Positions 35,598 to 44,372 of a stretch of DNA of 64,000 nt are shown one piece after another. The stretch is from Rhodocyclales bacterium. Lineage in GTDB: Bacteria; Pseudomonadota; Gammaproteobacteria; Burkholderiales; Rhodocyclaceae. The notes beneath the pieces were generated by a model, which had not been told where the DNA came from, ran no database searches, and saw only the letters and a list, made by a program, of their open reading frames with translations. A program made the translations under genes and the position numbers. The stretch's first letter is position 1. Each line of letters begins with the position of its first letter. The stretch is from contig JAPLQX010000043.1 in the NCBI GenBank assembly GCA_026399435.1, positions 62,001 to 126,000 on the forward strand. Reading direction: 5' to 3'.

Positions 35598-35912
35598 TTA
35601 GTAGGTGAAGTAGCAGGGTGGACCGGCTTGGTAGGTTAGCAACACGGCTGCCTGGTTGGTAATCGTCCCATTCACGGCAACAGCAGCAAGCGCTGAGTTC
35701 TGATCGGTAAACACCGCTACCGTGCTACTCATCTTGTTCTGCGCATAGTTTATGGCACAAGCGCTATTCAACGCGGCAGCCAAGCCCTTTCCGGCTGCCC
35801 TGTCGGCGTCACCACTCAGATCGACGAACCTCGGCAACGCCGTCGCCGCCAATATTCCGAGAATCACAATCACAACGACCAACTCGATTAGGGTAAAACC
35901 TTTCTGTTTCAT
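35598..35912 (-). CDS. mshA: Compact MshA-type major pilin
   Basis: A prepilin of only 104 residues, against about 160-180 for usual MshA. The leader MKQKG is followed by FTLIELVVVIVILGILAATA and LPRFVDLSGDADRAA, which closely follow the MshA pattern. Two Cys (52 and 100) could form the usual C-terminal disulfide loop, and the chain ends CYFTY. A strong ribosome binding site AAGGAG lies 6-7 bases before the ATG, the best in the locus, supporting major-pilin status. It lies at the mshA position (after mshB, before mshC). Confidence 0.8.
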   Translation of the reverse strand: MKQKGFTLIELVVVIVILGILAATALPRFVDLSGDADRAAGKGLAAALNSACAINYAQNKMSSTVAVFTDQNSALAAVAVNGTITNQAAVLLTYQAGPPCYFTY

Positions 35913-35959
35913 TGCTATCTCCTTAGGCATATTTGACCAAGCGCCGCGCAGTCCGGCTG

Positions 35960-36472
35960 TTAACAACCCGAGGTTACCACTGAAATCACCGGTGCAACAA
36001 TAGCGGTGCCGCTCAGCGTCGCCTCCTGATAGGTAATCCGGCAGTTGGGTATCGTGCCGCCGGCGACATCGTAAGTCCGTGTTGTACCCGTTCCACCCGG
36101 CGTCAAGCCGTCCGCCGCGGGATTCAGGGCAGCGGCGGCTTCGATACCGGCCGCCGTCGCCGCCGGGTAGCGATTGACGATATCGATCATCAAGCCGTCC
36201 ATATTCACTTTTGGCGGCGTCGATGCACAATTGATTGCGGTGGGGCTGGGCGCCGTCCCGGCAACATCCAGTTCGCAGCGCGACCGGGCCAGCGCCGTGG
36301 CGGAACGCATCGAGCCATATATCGCGTTGGTCTTGGCCACCCGCGCATCGCGCTGGGCGTCGATCAGGCGCGGCAAAGCCACGGCGGCGAGAATACCAAT
36401 GATGGTAATCACGATCACCAGTTCGATAAGGGTGAAACCATGTGCGAACGGGGGGGTGCGGCCTGATTTCAT
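35960..36472 (-). CDS. mshB: MshB/MshA-like prepilin
   Basis: A 170-residue prepilin with leader MKSGRTPPFAHG and FTLIELVIVITIIGILAAVA, then LPRLIDAQRDARVAKTNAIY. Cys residues are at about 69, 82, 143 and 170 (C-terminal). It occupies the mshB slot between mshF and mshA. The ATG at 36472 gives a normal leader; no strong ribosome binding site precedes it. Which of the two pilins is the main subunit cannot be settled from sequence alone. Confidence 0.78.
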   Translation of the reverse strand: MKSGRTPPFAHGFTLIELVIVITIIGILAAVALPRLIDAQRDARVAKTNAIYGSMRSATALARSRCELDVAGTAPSPTAINCASTPPKVNMDGLMIDIVNRYPAATAAGIEAAAALNPAADGLTPGGTGTTRTYDVAGGTIPNCRITYQEATLSGTAIVAPVISVVTSGC

Positions 36473-36558
36473 GGTTATGGAGTATTTCCGTTCATTGACT
36501 GGCAAAAAGTAGCAGGTACGCAGGAAGCCATTCTCGTGATTATCGGTCATAGAAGTGT

Positions 36559-37005
36559 CTAGTTTAGCCCTACCAGGCTCGCGCCGACCGTTCTCCCGGA
36601 CGGATCGAGTCGGGCAACGTAGCGCCAGCGCAACTCTCTGGCATCGGCGAAGGCCTCCGGCAAGCGCGGAAGATAGCTGAGTTCGCGACGGACTGGATCA
36701 TAGGCCCATTGCCCTGATGCCTCCGCCGCTCGCCCGTCATTGAACCCGCGCGGTCTATGCCCGAGAAAGTCAATCGGGCTGGCCTGCGCCACTTCGATGA
36801 TGCGCTCTTCCTCGCCGCGCATGATTCGCTCGCCTATCGCCAGTTGTATGCCGACACGAATATTGCGCACGGTAAGATTGACTTCGGTACGCTCCGCCTC
36901 GGCCTGAATGGCGTTCAGCCGCACCAGCAGAGCCGCGGCGAGAACGCCGAAGATCGCCACCGTTACGGCAAACTCGAACTTGCTGGCACCGCGCTGACGC
37001 TTCAT
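36559..37005 (-). CDS. mshF: MSHA biogenesis protein MshF
   Basis: A 148-residue protein with one N-terminal hydrophobic segment in RGASKFEFAVTVAIFGVLAA (pilin-like helix, Phe in place of the usual Thr-Leu-Ile-Glu core but Glu present). A soluble domain follows, with LPRLPEAFADARELRWRYVA. It starts one base after the mshG stop and precedes mshB, the normal MSHA order. Confidence 0.78.
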   Translation of the reverse strand: MKRQRGASKFEFAVTVAIFGVLAAALLVRLNAIQAEAERTEVNLTVRNIRVGIQLAIGERIMRGEEERIIEVAQASPIDFLGHRPRGFNDGRAAEASGQWAYDPVRRELSYLPRLPEAFADARELRWRYVARLDPSGRTVGASLVGLN

Positions 37006-37006
37006 G

Positions 37007-38236
37007 TCACTTCTTCATGGTCACTTTGCCCAAATCCCACAGGGGCAGGAAGATGCCGAGCGCGAGAATCAGGACCATGATGCCCAGCGTAACAATGAGG
37101 ATCGGTTCGATCTGCTGCGCCAGAGTCTTCAGTTCGTACTCGACCTCGCTCTGATACATATCGGCGATCTCCTTCATCATGTCGTCCAGTGCTCCTGATT
37201 CTTCGCCGACGGCAATCATCTGCAGCACAACGGGAGTAAACACTCCGGCAGAAATCGAGGTGCGCAGGATGCTCTCGCCGCGTTCGACGCCATCGCGCAT
37301 TTTTTCGACCTTGTCCGAGATGTAGGCGTTATTTACAGTCTCCGCGACGTTGGTCAAGGCCTGAATGATCGGCACGCCGCTGCGCGAGGCCAGTGCAAAA
37401 CTGGCCGCGAAGCGGGCCAGGGTGGCTTTGCGGATGATTTTTCCCGCAATCGGAATCTTCAGCTTGATCCGATCCCATGTGTAGCGCCCCTTGTAGGTCT
37501 TCAGCCATGCCTTGAAGCCGAAAAAGGCCGCGACGGCACCCACCAGCAGCGCGGGCCACCAAGCCAGCATGAAATCCGAAAACCCGATCAGGATGCGCGT
37601 CATCAATGGCAACTCGGCGCCGAACCCTTTGAACACCTTGGCGAAGGCAGGAATGACAAAGATATTGACGATGACGATGGCGATGCCCATGGCGGCCACG
37701 ACAAACGACGGGTAGCGCAGCGCCGACTTCACCTGATCCTGCATGAAGCGCTCAAACGCAAGGTGATCAAACAGGCGGATGAAGACTTCCTCGAGCCGGC
37801 CGGTCATTTCGCCGACGCGCACCATGGACTGATAAAAGGGCGTGAAGACCGTGGGATGGCGGGCCAGCGACATCGACAGTTCGCGGCCGGAATCCAGGCT
37901 TTCACGCAGGTCCTGCAGGACCTCCCTCATCGCCGGATTGGTACTCGATTCCTGCAAACCAGCGAGCGCACGCATGATTGGAACGCCAGCGCGCAGCAGG
38001 GTGTATATCTGCCGCGAAAACAGCAGCACGTCCATGTGCTCGACTTTTTGCTTGAACAGCTGGATGCTGATGTCGCTGCCGGCCTTGACGGCTGAAGCCG
38101 CTGCCGGCTTGATCTCCATCGGTGTCACGCCGCTGCCGAACAGCAGGTCGGCCACGGCACCCGCCGTCGCGCCGTCCATCACTCCCGTCACGATCTCGCC
38201 GGCGCCGTTGCGGCCGCGATAAGCGAAGTTGGGCAT
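37007..38236 (-). CDS. mshG: MSHA inner-membrane platform protein MshG
   Basis: A 409-residue GspF-family protein starting MPNFAYRGRNGAGEIVTGVM. The first domain has LLRAGVPIMRALAGL and VGEMTGRLEEVF, the second ASRSGVPIIQALTNV and VGEESGALDDMM. Three membrane segments are present. The ATG at 38236 is chosen on the conserved N-terminus. It lies 7 bases after mshE. Confidence 0.92.
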   Translation of the reverse strand: MPNFAYRGRNGAGEIVTGVMDGATAGAVADLLFGSGVTPMEIKPAAASAVKAGSDISIQLFKQKVEHMDVLLFSRQIYTLLRAGVPIMRALAGLQESSTNPAMREVLQDLRESLDSGRELSMSLARHPTVFTPFYQSMVRVGEMTGRLEEVFIRLFDHLAFERFMQDQVKSALRYPSFVVAAMGIAIVIVNIFVIPAFAKVFKGFGAELPLMTRILIGFSDFMLAWWPALLVGAVAAFFGFKAWLKTYKGRYTWDRIKLKIPIAGKIIRKATLARFAASFALASRSGVPIIQALTNVAETVNNAYISDKVEKMRDGVERGESILRTSISAGVFTPVVLQMIAVGEESGALDDMMKEIADMYQSEVEYELKTLAQQIEPILIVTLGIMVLILALGIFLPLWDLGKVTMKK

Positions 38237-38243
38237 GTCGTCC

Positions 38244-39950
38244 CTAATCGTCGAGTTGGGTGCTGATGCGCATGGCTTCGTCGATAGTGGTGCGGCCACT
38301 GACTACCAGACGAACGGCGTCCCGCCGCAGGGTGTTGCCGCCCATCTGTTCGCGACCGATCTGCATGAATTCGTTGGGGTCGCCCCGGTTTACCGCCTCT
38401 ACCAGGGTGTTGTTCATGTCGAGCAGCTCATAGACTGCCTGGCGGCCCTGATAGCCGGTGTTGGCGCAATGACTGCAACCTTGGCCACGTCGGTACTGAA
38501 AGCTGTCCACCCTGTCGCCGAGTTCCGCCTTGAGCCACAGATGCTCATGCGGCGTCGGCGTATGCGCCGTGGCGCAGTTTTCGCAGGTGACACGCACCAG
38601 GCGCTGCGCCAGCACCATCTGGATCGAGAGCGCCACCATGTAGCGCGGCACACCCATGTCGAGCAGACGAATCGGCGTCGATAGCGCGTCGTTGGTGTGC
38701 AGCGTTGACAATACGAGGTGACCGGTCATGGCGGCGCGCATGCCGATTTCGGCCGTTTCCTGATCGCGCATTTCACCCAGCAGGATGATGTCCGGATCCT
38801 GGCGCAAGGCGGTGCGCAGCACACGACTGAATGACAGATCGATCTTCTCGTGCACCTGCACCTGATTGAGCCCGGGCAGGCGATACTCGACCGGATCTTC
38901 AACGGTGATGATCTTTTTTTCCGGTGTGTTCAGCTCGTTGAGCGCAGCATAAAGGGTGGTGGTCTTGCCCGATCCGGTCGGCCCGGTCACCAGCACGATG
39001 CCGGACGGCCGCTGGATGGAACGGCGAAAACGCTCCAGAACGCGTGGTGGCATCTGCAGCCGGTCGAGTTCCAGCAGACCGGTGTTCTGCGCCAGCAAAC
39101 GCATGACTACCGATTCGCCGTGCTGGGTCGGCATCGACGAGATGCGGATATCAACCGACGTGTTGCGCAACTTGATATTGAAGCGGCCATCCTGCGGCAG
39201 GCGCTTTTCGGAAATATCCAGGCCGGACATCAGTTTGAGGCGCAGCACCACTGCCGAGGAAATCTTCGAATCGGCTTCGGTCTGCACATGCAGCACGCCG
39301 TCGATACGAAAGCGGATCAGCAGCGACTTTTCCTGCGGCTCGATGTGAATATCGGAAGCGCGCATCTTCAGCGCTTCCTCGAACACCGTGTTGAGCAACT
39401 TGACGACCGGCGCATCCTCGGCACCTGCGGTAAGCCCGAGGATATTGGCGAACTCTGTCGAAACGTCGCCCAGGTCGGCCTTGAGGTCTTTGGCCAGACC
39501 GCTGATTTCCTCGGCGCGACTATAGACGCGGTCAATAGCGGCGAGGAGCTGGCTCTCCGTCACCACGGCAAGATCGATCTCGCGCTTGAGGAGGCGCGCC
39601 AGTTCGTCAAATGCCGTGAGATCCGTCGGGTCGGCCATGCCGACGACCAGCATGCCGGCTCGCTCGCTCAGTACCAGCGCGCGGTGCCGGCGCGCCTGTG
39701 CTTCCGGCAATAGCTTGATCAGTTCGGGCTGCAGCTTGAAGGTCTTGAGGTCGACGAAATCGGAACCCAGCTGCCGAGCCAGGCCGGTCGAAATTCCCTC
39801 TTCGGTGACATAGCCATTCTCCACCAGAACACGGCCGAGCTTGCGGCCCGAGCGTTTTTGCTCATCAAGCGCAGTCTTGAGCTGCTCCCCGGTAAGAAGG
39901 TTCTGCTGTACCAGCATGTCACCAAGGCGAATTTTTTCCGGGCGTGCCAT
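38244..39950 (-). CDS. mshE: MSHA assembly ATPase MshE
   Basis: A 568-residue extension ATPase and first gene of the structural block. Tandem MshEN motifs lie at residues 8-31 (RLGDMLVQQNLLTGEQLKTA onward) and 37-60 (KLGRVLVENGYVTEEGISTG onward). Both keep the lead basic residue, LG and final Gln, so c-di-GMP binding as known for MshE is likely. Walker A is GPTGSGKT (323-330), Walker B PDIILLGEMRD, and the zinc site CENC plus CSHC. Confidence 0.94.
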   Translation of the reverse strand: MARPEKIRLGDMLVQQNLLTGEQLKTALDEQKRSGRKLGRVLVENGYVTEEGISTGLARQLGSDFVDLKTFKLQPELIKLLPEAQARRHRALVLSERAGMLVVGMADPTDLTAFDELARLLKREIDLAVVTESQLLAAIDRVYSRAEEISGLAKDLKADLGDVSTEFANILGLTAGAEDAPVVKLLNTVFEEALKMRASDIHIEPQEKSLLIRFRIDGVLHVQTEADSKISSAVVLRLKLMSGLDISEKRLPQDGRFNIKLRNTSVDIRISSMPTQHGESVVMRLLAQNTGLLELDRLQMPPRVLERFRRSIQRPSGIVLVTGPTGSGKTTTLYAALNELNTPEKKIITVEDPVEYRLPGLNQVQVHEKIDLSFSRVLRTALRQDPDIILLGEMRDQETAEIGMRAAMTGHLVLSTLHTNDALSTPIRLLDMGVPRYMVALSIQMVLAQRLVRVTCENCATAHTPTPHEHLWLKAELGDRVDSFQYRRGQGCSHCANTGYQGRQAVYELLDMNNTLVEAVNRGDPNEFMQIGREQMGGNTLRRDAVRLVVSGRTTIDEAMRISTQLDD

Positions 39951-40067
39951 CAGGCGATCTCCAAAGCGACCGTAGAATCGGGGTTATTGCAGCTGCGATT
40001 TTGCACGAAAGTCGTAGTCCAATTGTCTGATCTTTCAAAAATTACCGTTTTTCGGAGGCACCCGCAA
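39951..40067. other. Divergent intergenic region mshE / trmL
   Basis: About 117 bases carry the promoters of the MSHA structural block (minus) and trmL (plus). The ribosome binding site GGAGG at 40054-40058 serves trmL. No reliable -35/-10 pair was identified. Confidence 0.4.
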
Positions 40068-40532
40068 GTGTTCCATGTCGTTCTCGTCGCCCCGGAGATC
40101 CCGCCCAACACGGGAAATGTCATTCGCTTGTGCGCCAACACCGGGGCCAGATTGCATCTGGTCGAACCGCTCGGCTTCGCCCTTTCCGACGCGCAGCTGC
40201 GTCGAGCGGGAATGGACTACGCCGAACTGGTGAACGTCTCGGTGCACCCGGACTGGGCGGCGTGCCGCGCGGCACTTGGCGATGCGCGGCTGTTTGCGCT
40301 GACGACGAAAAGCGGGCACCGTCATGCCAGCGCGGAGTTTCATCCGGGCGATGCATTTGTCTTCGGCGCTGAATCGCGCGGACTGCCGGCGGAGGTTCTG
40401 GCGGACATCGACGAGAGCCACCGCCTGCGGCTGCCGCTGATCCCGGACAATCGCAGCCTGAACCTGTCAAATGCCGTGGCGGTAATGGTCTATGAGGCGT
40501 GGCGGCAGCAGGGATTCGCAGGCGGCGAGTAG
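40068..40532 (+). CDS. trmL: tRNA (cytidine/uridine-2'-O-)-methyltransferase TrmL
   Basis: A 154-residue SPOUT methyltransferase that modifies the wobble ribose of tRNA-Leu. Visible motifs: PEIPPNTGNVIRLCANTG near the start, FGAESRGLP and RSLNLSNAVAVMVYE in the SAM-binding knot. The GTG start at 40068 is chosen because GGAGG lies 9 bases upstream and residues after it match the family start. The frame upstream would add 70 unrelated residues. Confidence 0.93.
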   Translation: MFHVVLVAPEIPPNTGNVIRLCANTGARLHLVEPLGFALSDAQLRRAGMDYAELVNVSVHPDWAACRAALGDARLFALTTKSGHRHASAEFHPGDAFVFGAESRGLPAEVLADIDESHRLRLPLIPDNRSLNLSNAVAVMVYEAWRQQGFAGGE

Positions 40533-40536
40533 AACG

Positions 40537-41517
40537 TCATTCATGCTTCGGGTCGCGCGCCATCAATTGTTCGACCGCCGCGCGGGGCGTGACGCGGCCG
40601 TCGAGCACGGCGGTTACTGCCCGCGTGATGGGCATCTCGACGCCAAGCTCGGCTGCACGGCGGGCGACTTCGCGCGCCGCGGGCACGCCTTCCGCGACGT
40701 GACCGAGTTCGCGGGTAATGTCGGCTAGCGCCCGCCCCTCGGCGAGCAGCAGCCCGACGCGACGATTGCGCGAGAGTTCGCCGGTGCAAGTGAGAATCAG
40801 GTCGCCCATCCCGGCGAGCCCCATGAAGGTTTCGCGACTGGCACCGAGCGCCTCGCCAAAGCGGGTGATTTCCACCAAGCCGCGCGTGATCAGGGCGGCG
40901 CGGGCATTGAGGCCCAGACCGAGACCGTCGCAAATTCCGGTGGCAATGGCCAGCACGTTTTTTACCGCACCGCCGACCTCGGCGCCGACCAGATCTTCGG
41001 TGACATAGATACGCAGGTTGCCACCGTGCAGGCTTTGCGCGGTGGCCGCGGCAAAGTCGGCATCCGCCGCCGCCAGCGTAATGGCAGTAGGCAGGCCGCG
41101 CGCCACTTCGAGGGCGAAACTCGGCCCGGTCAGCACGCCGCAGACGGCATCGCCGAGCACCTCGGCCACCACCTGATGCGGCAGCAGGCCGCTGCCGGCC
41201 TCCAGCCCCTTGCACACCCAGAGGAAGGGCACGGTTGGCGCGATGGCCTTGAACTGTTCCAGCAGCAGCCGCAGGCCAGCCAAGGGCGCTGCAAGAATCG
41301 CCAGATCGGCGCCCGCCAGCGCGACTTTCAGATCGGCCGTGACGCGCAAGGCGTCCGGAAAATGGCAGGCAGGAAGATAGCGCGGGTTTTCACGCCGGCT
41401 CGACATCTCTTCGGCGCGCGCGGCATCGCGTGCCCACAGACTGACCTCATGCCGGCCGGAAAATGCAATGGCCAGCGCGGTACCCCAGGCTCCCGCACCC
41501 AGCACCGCTACCCGCAT
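40537..41517 (-). CDS. gpsA: NAD(P)-dependent glycerol-3-phosphate dehydrogenase
   Basis: A 326-residue cytoplasmic enzyme making sn-glycerol 3-phosphate for phospholipids. The nucleotide-binding motif is [14 protein letters not shown] (3-16). Catalytic-site blocks are [20 protein letters not shown] and [17 protein letters not shown]. The ATG at 41517 gives the standard N-terminus; upstream sequence is read-through in the SH3 gene. It converges with trmL. Confidence 0.95.
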   Translation of the reverse strand: MRVAVLGAGAWGTALAIAFSGRHEVSLWARDAARAEEMSSRRENPRYLPACHFPDALRVTADLKVALAGADLAILAAPLAGLRLLLEQFKAIAPTVPFLWVCKGLEAGSGLLPHQVVAEVLGDAVCGVLTGPSFALEVARGLPTAITLAAADADFAAATAQSLHGGNLRIYVTEDLVGAEVGGAVKNVLAIATGICDGLGLGLNARAALITRGLVEITRFGEALGASRETFMGLAGMGDLILTCTGELSRNRRVGLLLAEGRALADITRELGHVAEGVPAAREVARRAAELGVEMPITRAVTAVLDGRVTPRAAVEQLMARDPKHE

Positions 41518-41567
41518 CGCGCGCACTCCATCGGCTTCGGGTTCATGGCGTGCCGGCTGTTGCGCCT

Positions 41568-42017
41568 CTAGAGGCCCCAGACTTGGGAGGCCTTGAGAAA
41601 CCCGCTTTGGCCATCGCGATGCCTGACCTTGACCCAACCGCCGGGAACGGCTTCAAGGAGTTCCAGCACCACGTCGCGCTCGGTTTCGAATACCAGCGCG
41701 GCCTTGTCCTCGGCTGCGGCGCGAACCTGGGCGCGGTCCTGGCGCACGATGACATTGCGCTTTTCGGTCAGATGCTTCTTTTCGATCCAGGTCAGGTCGC
41801 CTCGGCTGTCGCGCACCTTGGACCAGCCTTCGAGGCTGACCACGAGTTCCACCGGCGTGCCGGCAAGCATCACGAACAGGGGCTTCGACTTGGCCGAGGG
41901 TGCATCGTAGGCCGGCGCCGCCTCGACGACAGTGCGGTAGTCCAACGCCAATGCCGGCCATGCCGCAGTCAGCGCGGCCAGGCTCAGTACAACAGCGGGA
42001 AATCGCCGCAGCGCCAT
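41568..42017 (-). CDS. Secreted SH3-domain protein
   Basis: A 149-residue protein with a signal peptide ending PALALDY (about residue 25) and two bacterial SH3-like segments ([20 protein letters not shown] and [18 protein letters not shown], each followed by a W-x-K-V-R unit). Such domains bind peptidoglycan or act as chaperone-like modules. It lies between secB and gpsA, as in other betaproteobacteria. The exact role is unknown. Confidence 0.82.
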   Translation of the reverse strand: MALRRFPAVVLSLAALTAAWPALALDYRTVVEAAPAYDAPSAKSKPLFVMLAGTPVELVVSLEGWSKVRDSRGDLTWIEKKHLTEKRNVIVRQDRAQVRAAAEDKAALVFETERDVVLELLEAVPGGWVKVRHRDGQSGFLKASQVWGL

Positions 42018-42020
42018 CGA

Positions 42021-42476
42021 CTATTGCAACTGAATCTTGCTTTCGGCCTGCTGCTGTTCCATCAGGCGCTGCTGGTAGAGCGACTCGAAGTTAACAGGAG
42101 CGAGAATCACGGGCGGGAAGCCAGCCCGATTGATCGCATCGGACACCGTCTCGCGCGCATACGGAAAGAGGATGTTCGGGCAGGCCACGGCCAGAATCGG
42201 CTCCAGATCCTGCTCCGGCACGTTGCGAATCTGGAAAATGCCGGCCTTGACCACCTCGACCAGGAAGAACGCCTTCTCGCCTTCCTTCGCACTCACCGTG
42301 ACCGTCAGCGCCACTTCATACATGCCTTCGCCGATCGTGTTCGCCGCGCTCTGAATCTGCACTTCGATGCTCGGCGTCTCGCGCTCCAGAAAGATCTGCG
42401 GTGCATTGGGCACCTCGATGGAGAGATCCTTGACGTAAATCTTTTCAATGCTGAAAACGGGCTGCTCGTCGCTCAT
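42021..42476 (-). CDS. secB: Protein-export chaperone SecB
   Basis: A 151-residue cytoplasmic chaperone that holds precursor proteins unfolded and hands them to SecA. Family blocks are FSIEKIYVKDLSIEVPNAPQ, FLVEVVKAGIF and CPNILFPYARETVSDAINRA GF (continuous in the protein). The length is typical. It is followed closely by the SH3 gene and preceded by grxC on the same strand. Confidence 0.96.
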   Translation of the reverse strand: MSDEQPVFSIEKIYVKDLSIEVPNAPQIFLERETPSIEVQIQSAANTIGEGMYEVALTVTVSAKEGEKAFFLVEVVKAGIFQIRNVPEQDLEPILAVACPNILFPYARETVSDAINRAGFPPVILAPVNFESLYQQRLMEQQQAESKIQLQ

Positions 42477-42511
42477 GATGAAGTCGTGGGTTAGGTGAAA
42501 AGGGGATGATT

Positions 42512-42769
42512 CTACGCGGCCAGCAGCGAATCGAGTTTGCCCTGACGCTCCAGTTCATAGAGCTCATCGCAACCGCCGACATGCGTCTCGCCGATATAGA
42601 TCTGCGGCACGGTGCGGCGGCCGGTCCTCTGCATCATTTCTTCGCGCCGCTCGGGTTGCAGATCGACGCGCACCTTCTCGATATCCGTGACGCCCTTGCG
42701 CGTCAGCAGCTGCTCGGCGCGCACGCAATAGGGGCAAACAGCGGTGGAATACATCAGAACCTTGGACAT
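42512..42769 (-). CDS. grxC: Glutaredoxin 3
   Basis: An 85-residue dithiol glutaredoxin with active site CPYC (12-15), TVPQIYI and GGCDEL glutathione-binding motifs. A ribosome binding site GGAG lies 7 bases upstream of the ATG. It follows the rhodanese gene and precedes secB. Confidence 0.95.
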   Translation of the reverse strand: MSKVLMYSTAVCPYCVRAEQLLTRKGVTDIEKVRVDLQPERREEMMQRTGRRTVPQIYIGETHVGGCDELYELERQGKLDSLLAA

Positions 42770-42783
42770 TTGGAGCTCCGGAC

Positions 42784-43197
42784 TCAAGACTTGGTGGTGA
42801 GGGGGAGATTGGCACCCAGCCAGGCCGAGATTCCGCCGCCGAGGTTGAATACCTTCTCGAAACCGCCCTTCTTCAGTTGCCCGCAAGCAGAGGATGAGCG
42901 GTTGCCCGAAGCGCAGCAAATGATGATTGGCCGATCCTTGAACTTCTCTATTTCGGACATCCGCTTGTCGAGTTGTGCCAGCGTGATGTGGCGCGCCCCG
43001 GGGATATGGCCCGTACTCCACTCGCCGCTTTCCCTCACATCCAGCACCAAGGCATCTTCGCGATTCATCAGCAGCGTTGCCTCGGCCGGACTCAGGTTTT
43101 GCGCACCGCCGCCGGAAATCATCGGCCACAGCAGCATGCCGCCGCTGACGGCGGCGAGGGCCACCCAAATCATGTTCTGTTGCACGAATTCCATCAT
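42784..43197 (-). CDS. Membrane-anchored rhodanese-like protein
   Basis: A 137-residue protein: an N-terminal membrane segment (about 9-26) and a single rhodanese domain with active-site loop CASGNRSS containing the catalytic Cys (preceded by another Cys). It corresponds to YibN-type proteins. It is cotranscribed with the ArsR-type regulator upstream and grxC downstream, suggesting sulfur or persulfide handling. Confidence 0.9.
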   Translation of the reverse strand: MMEFVQQNMIWVALAAVSGGMLLWPMISGGGAQNLSPAEATLLMNREDALVLDVRESGEWSTGHIPGARHITLAQLDKRMSEIEKFKDRPIIICCASGNRSSSACGQLKKGGFEKVFNLGGGISAWLGANLPLTTKS

Positions 43198-43203
43198 TCT
43201 TGT

Positions 43204-43530
43204 CTAGTCCCTGTGTGCGGTAACGCCGCAGAACACTTCGCGCATCAGGGCGATGAGCTGGAGGGTGCGCTGGTCGACGATCCGGTAAAAAACCCGATTG
43301 GCGTCCTTGCGGGTTTGCAAGACGCCCTTGTCGCGCAAAATGGCGAGGTGTTGCGAGATATTGCTCTGGGAGGTGCCAACGGCTTCGACGATATCCTGCA
43401 CGCAGGTTTCCTGGTCGCCGACCACGCACAGAATTTTCAGGCGCAAGGGATGCGAAATCGCCTTCAGCGCGCGCGCTGCGGTTTCTATGTGCTCCTGTTT
43501 GCCGATAAGTTCGTTGATCGCTGGATCCAT
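43204..43530 (-). CDS. ArsR/SmtB-family transcriptional regulator
   Basis: A 108-residue winged-helix repressor: ALKAISHPLRLKIL start, recognition helix TSQSNISQHLAILRDKG and wing KDANRVFYRI. Cys at 35, 43 and 101 are present. There is no typical metal-binding CxC in the recognition helix. The spacing of Cys43 and Cys101, and the rhodanese gene six bases downstream, suggest a persulfide-sensing SqrR/BigR-like role. That is inference from context. Confidence 0.85.
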   Translation of the reverse strand: MDPAINELIGKQEHIETAARALKAISHPLRLKILCVVGDQETCVQDIVEAVGTSQSNISQHLAILRDKGVLQTRKDANRVFYRIVDQRTLQLIALMREVFCGVTAHRD

Positions 43531-43558
43531 ATGGGTGCTGACCTGTGATTTAGGTATC

Positions 43559-43587
43559 TTGTAATGGCGGCAATTTTGAATATTATA
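43559..43587. promoter_or_regulatory. Divergent A+T-rich promoter region, gpmA / arsR-type operon
   Basis: On the plus strand TTGTAA (43559-43564), 16 bases and TATTAT (43581-43586) form a plausible promoter for gpmA. On the minus strand TATAAT (43587-43582) could serve the regulator-rhodanese operon, but no good -35 box was found. An ArsR-type operator would be expected here; no clean palindrome was identified. Confidence 0.4.
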
Positions 43588-43622
43588 GAATACTGCTATT
43601 GCTCTGAGTTAAGGCTTTGACC

Positions 43623-44372
43623 ATGTACAAGATTGTTCTGCTTCGCCACGGCGAATCGACCTGGAACCAGGAAAACCGTTTCACCGGCTGGACGGATGTC
43701 GGCCTCACCGAAAAAGGCATGGCCGAGGCAGTCGCCGCGGGTCAGTTGCTGAAGAACGAGGGCTTCGCCTTCGACATCGCCTATACCTCGGTGCTGCGCC
43801 GTGCGATCAAGACGCTGTGGACGGTTCTGGAAGAAATGGACCGCATGTGGATTCCGGTGCAGCATTCGTGGCGACTGAATGAACGCCACTATGGCGCGCT
43901 GCAGGGCCTCAACAAGGCCGAAACCGCGGCCAAATTCGGCGACCAGCAGGTGCTGGTCTGGCGCCGCGCCTACGACACACCGCCGCCGCCGCTGGCTGAA
44001 GACGATCCGCGCCTGGAAACCGGCAACCCGCGCTATGCAGACCTGCCGCCCGCCCAATTTCCCCGCACCGAATGCCTCAAGGACACCGTGGAACGCTTCC
44101 TGCCCTATTGGCACGAGACCATTGCGCCGATGGTGAAATCGGGCAAGAAGGTTATCATTGCGGCTCACGGCAACAGCCTGCGGGCACTGATCAAGTATCT
44201 GGACAAGGTATCGGACGCCGACATCGTGGGCCTCAACATCCCCACCGCACAGCCGCTGGTTTATGAACTGGATGCCGACCTGAAGCCCATCCGCAACTAC
44301 TACCTCGGGGATCAGGAAGCCATCAAGGCAGCCATGCAGGCGGTAGCGAATCAGGGCAAAGCAAAGGCGTGA
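43623..44372 (+). CDS. gpmA: 2,3-bisphosphoglycerate-dependent phosphoglycerate mutase
   Basis: A 249-residue glycolytic enzyme interconverting 3- and 2-phosphoglycerate. The phosphohistidine motif [10 protein letters not shown] (8-17), [17 protein letters not shown] and [10 protein letters not shown] are all present, and the length is typical. The ATG at 43623 is preferred over a TTG two codons earlier, with AAGG upstream. It is followed by the envC-like gene with a GTGA overlap. Confidence 0.96.
   Translation: MYKIVLLRHGESTWNQENRFTGWTDVGLTEKGMAEAVAAGQLLKNEGFAFDIAYTSVLRRAIKTLWTVLEEMDRMWIPVQHSWRLNERHYGALQGLNKAETAAKFGDQQVLVWRRAYDTPPPPLAEDDPRLETGNPRYADLPPAQFPRTECLKDTVERFLPYWHETIAPMVKSGKKVIIAAHGNSLRALIKYLDKVSDADIVGLNIPTAQPLVYELDADLKPIRNYYLGDQEAIKAAMQAVANQGKAKA

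Noticed and set aside
39858-40067. Longer N-terminus for trmL
   Set aside because: The extra 70 codons run into the mshE promoter region and have no family similarity; a good GGAGG site supports the GTG at 40068.
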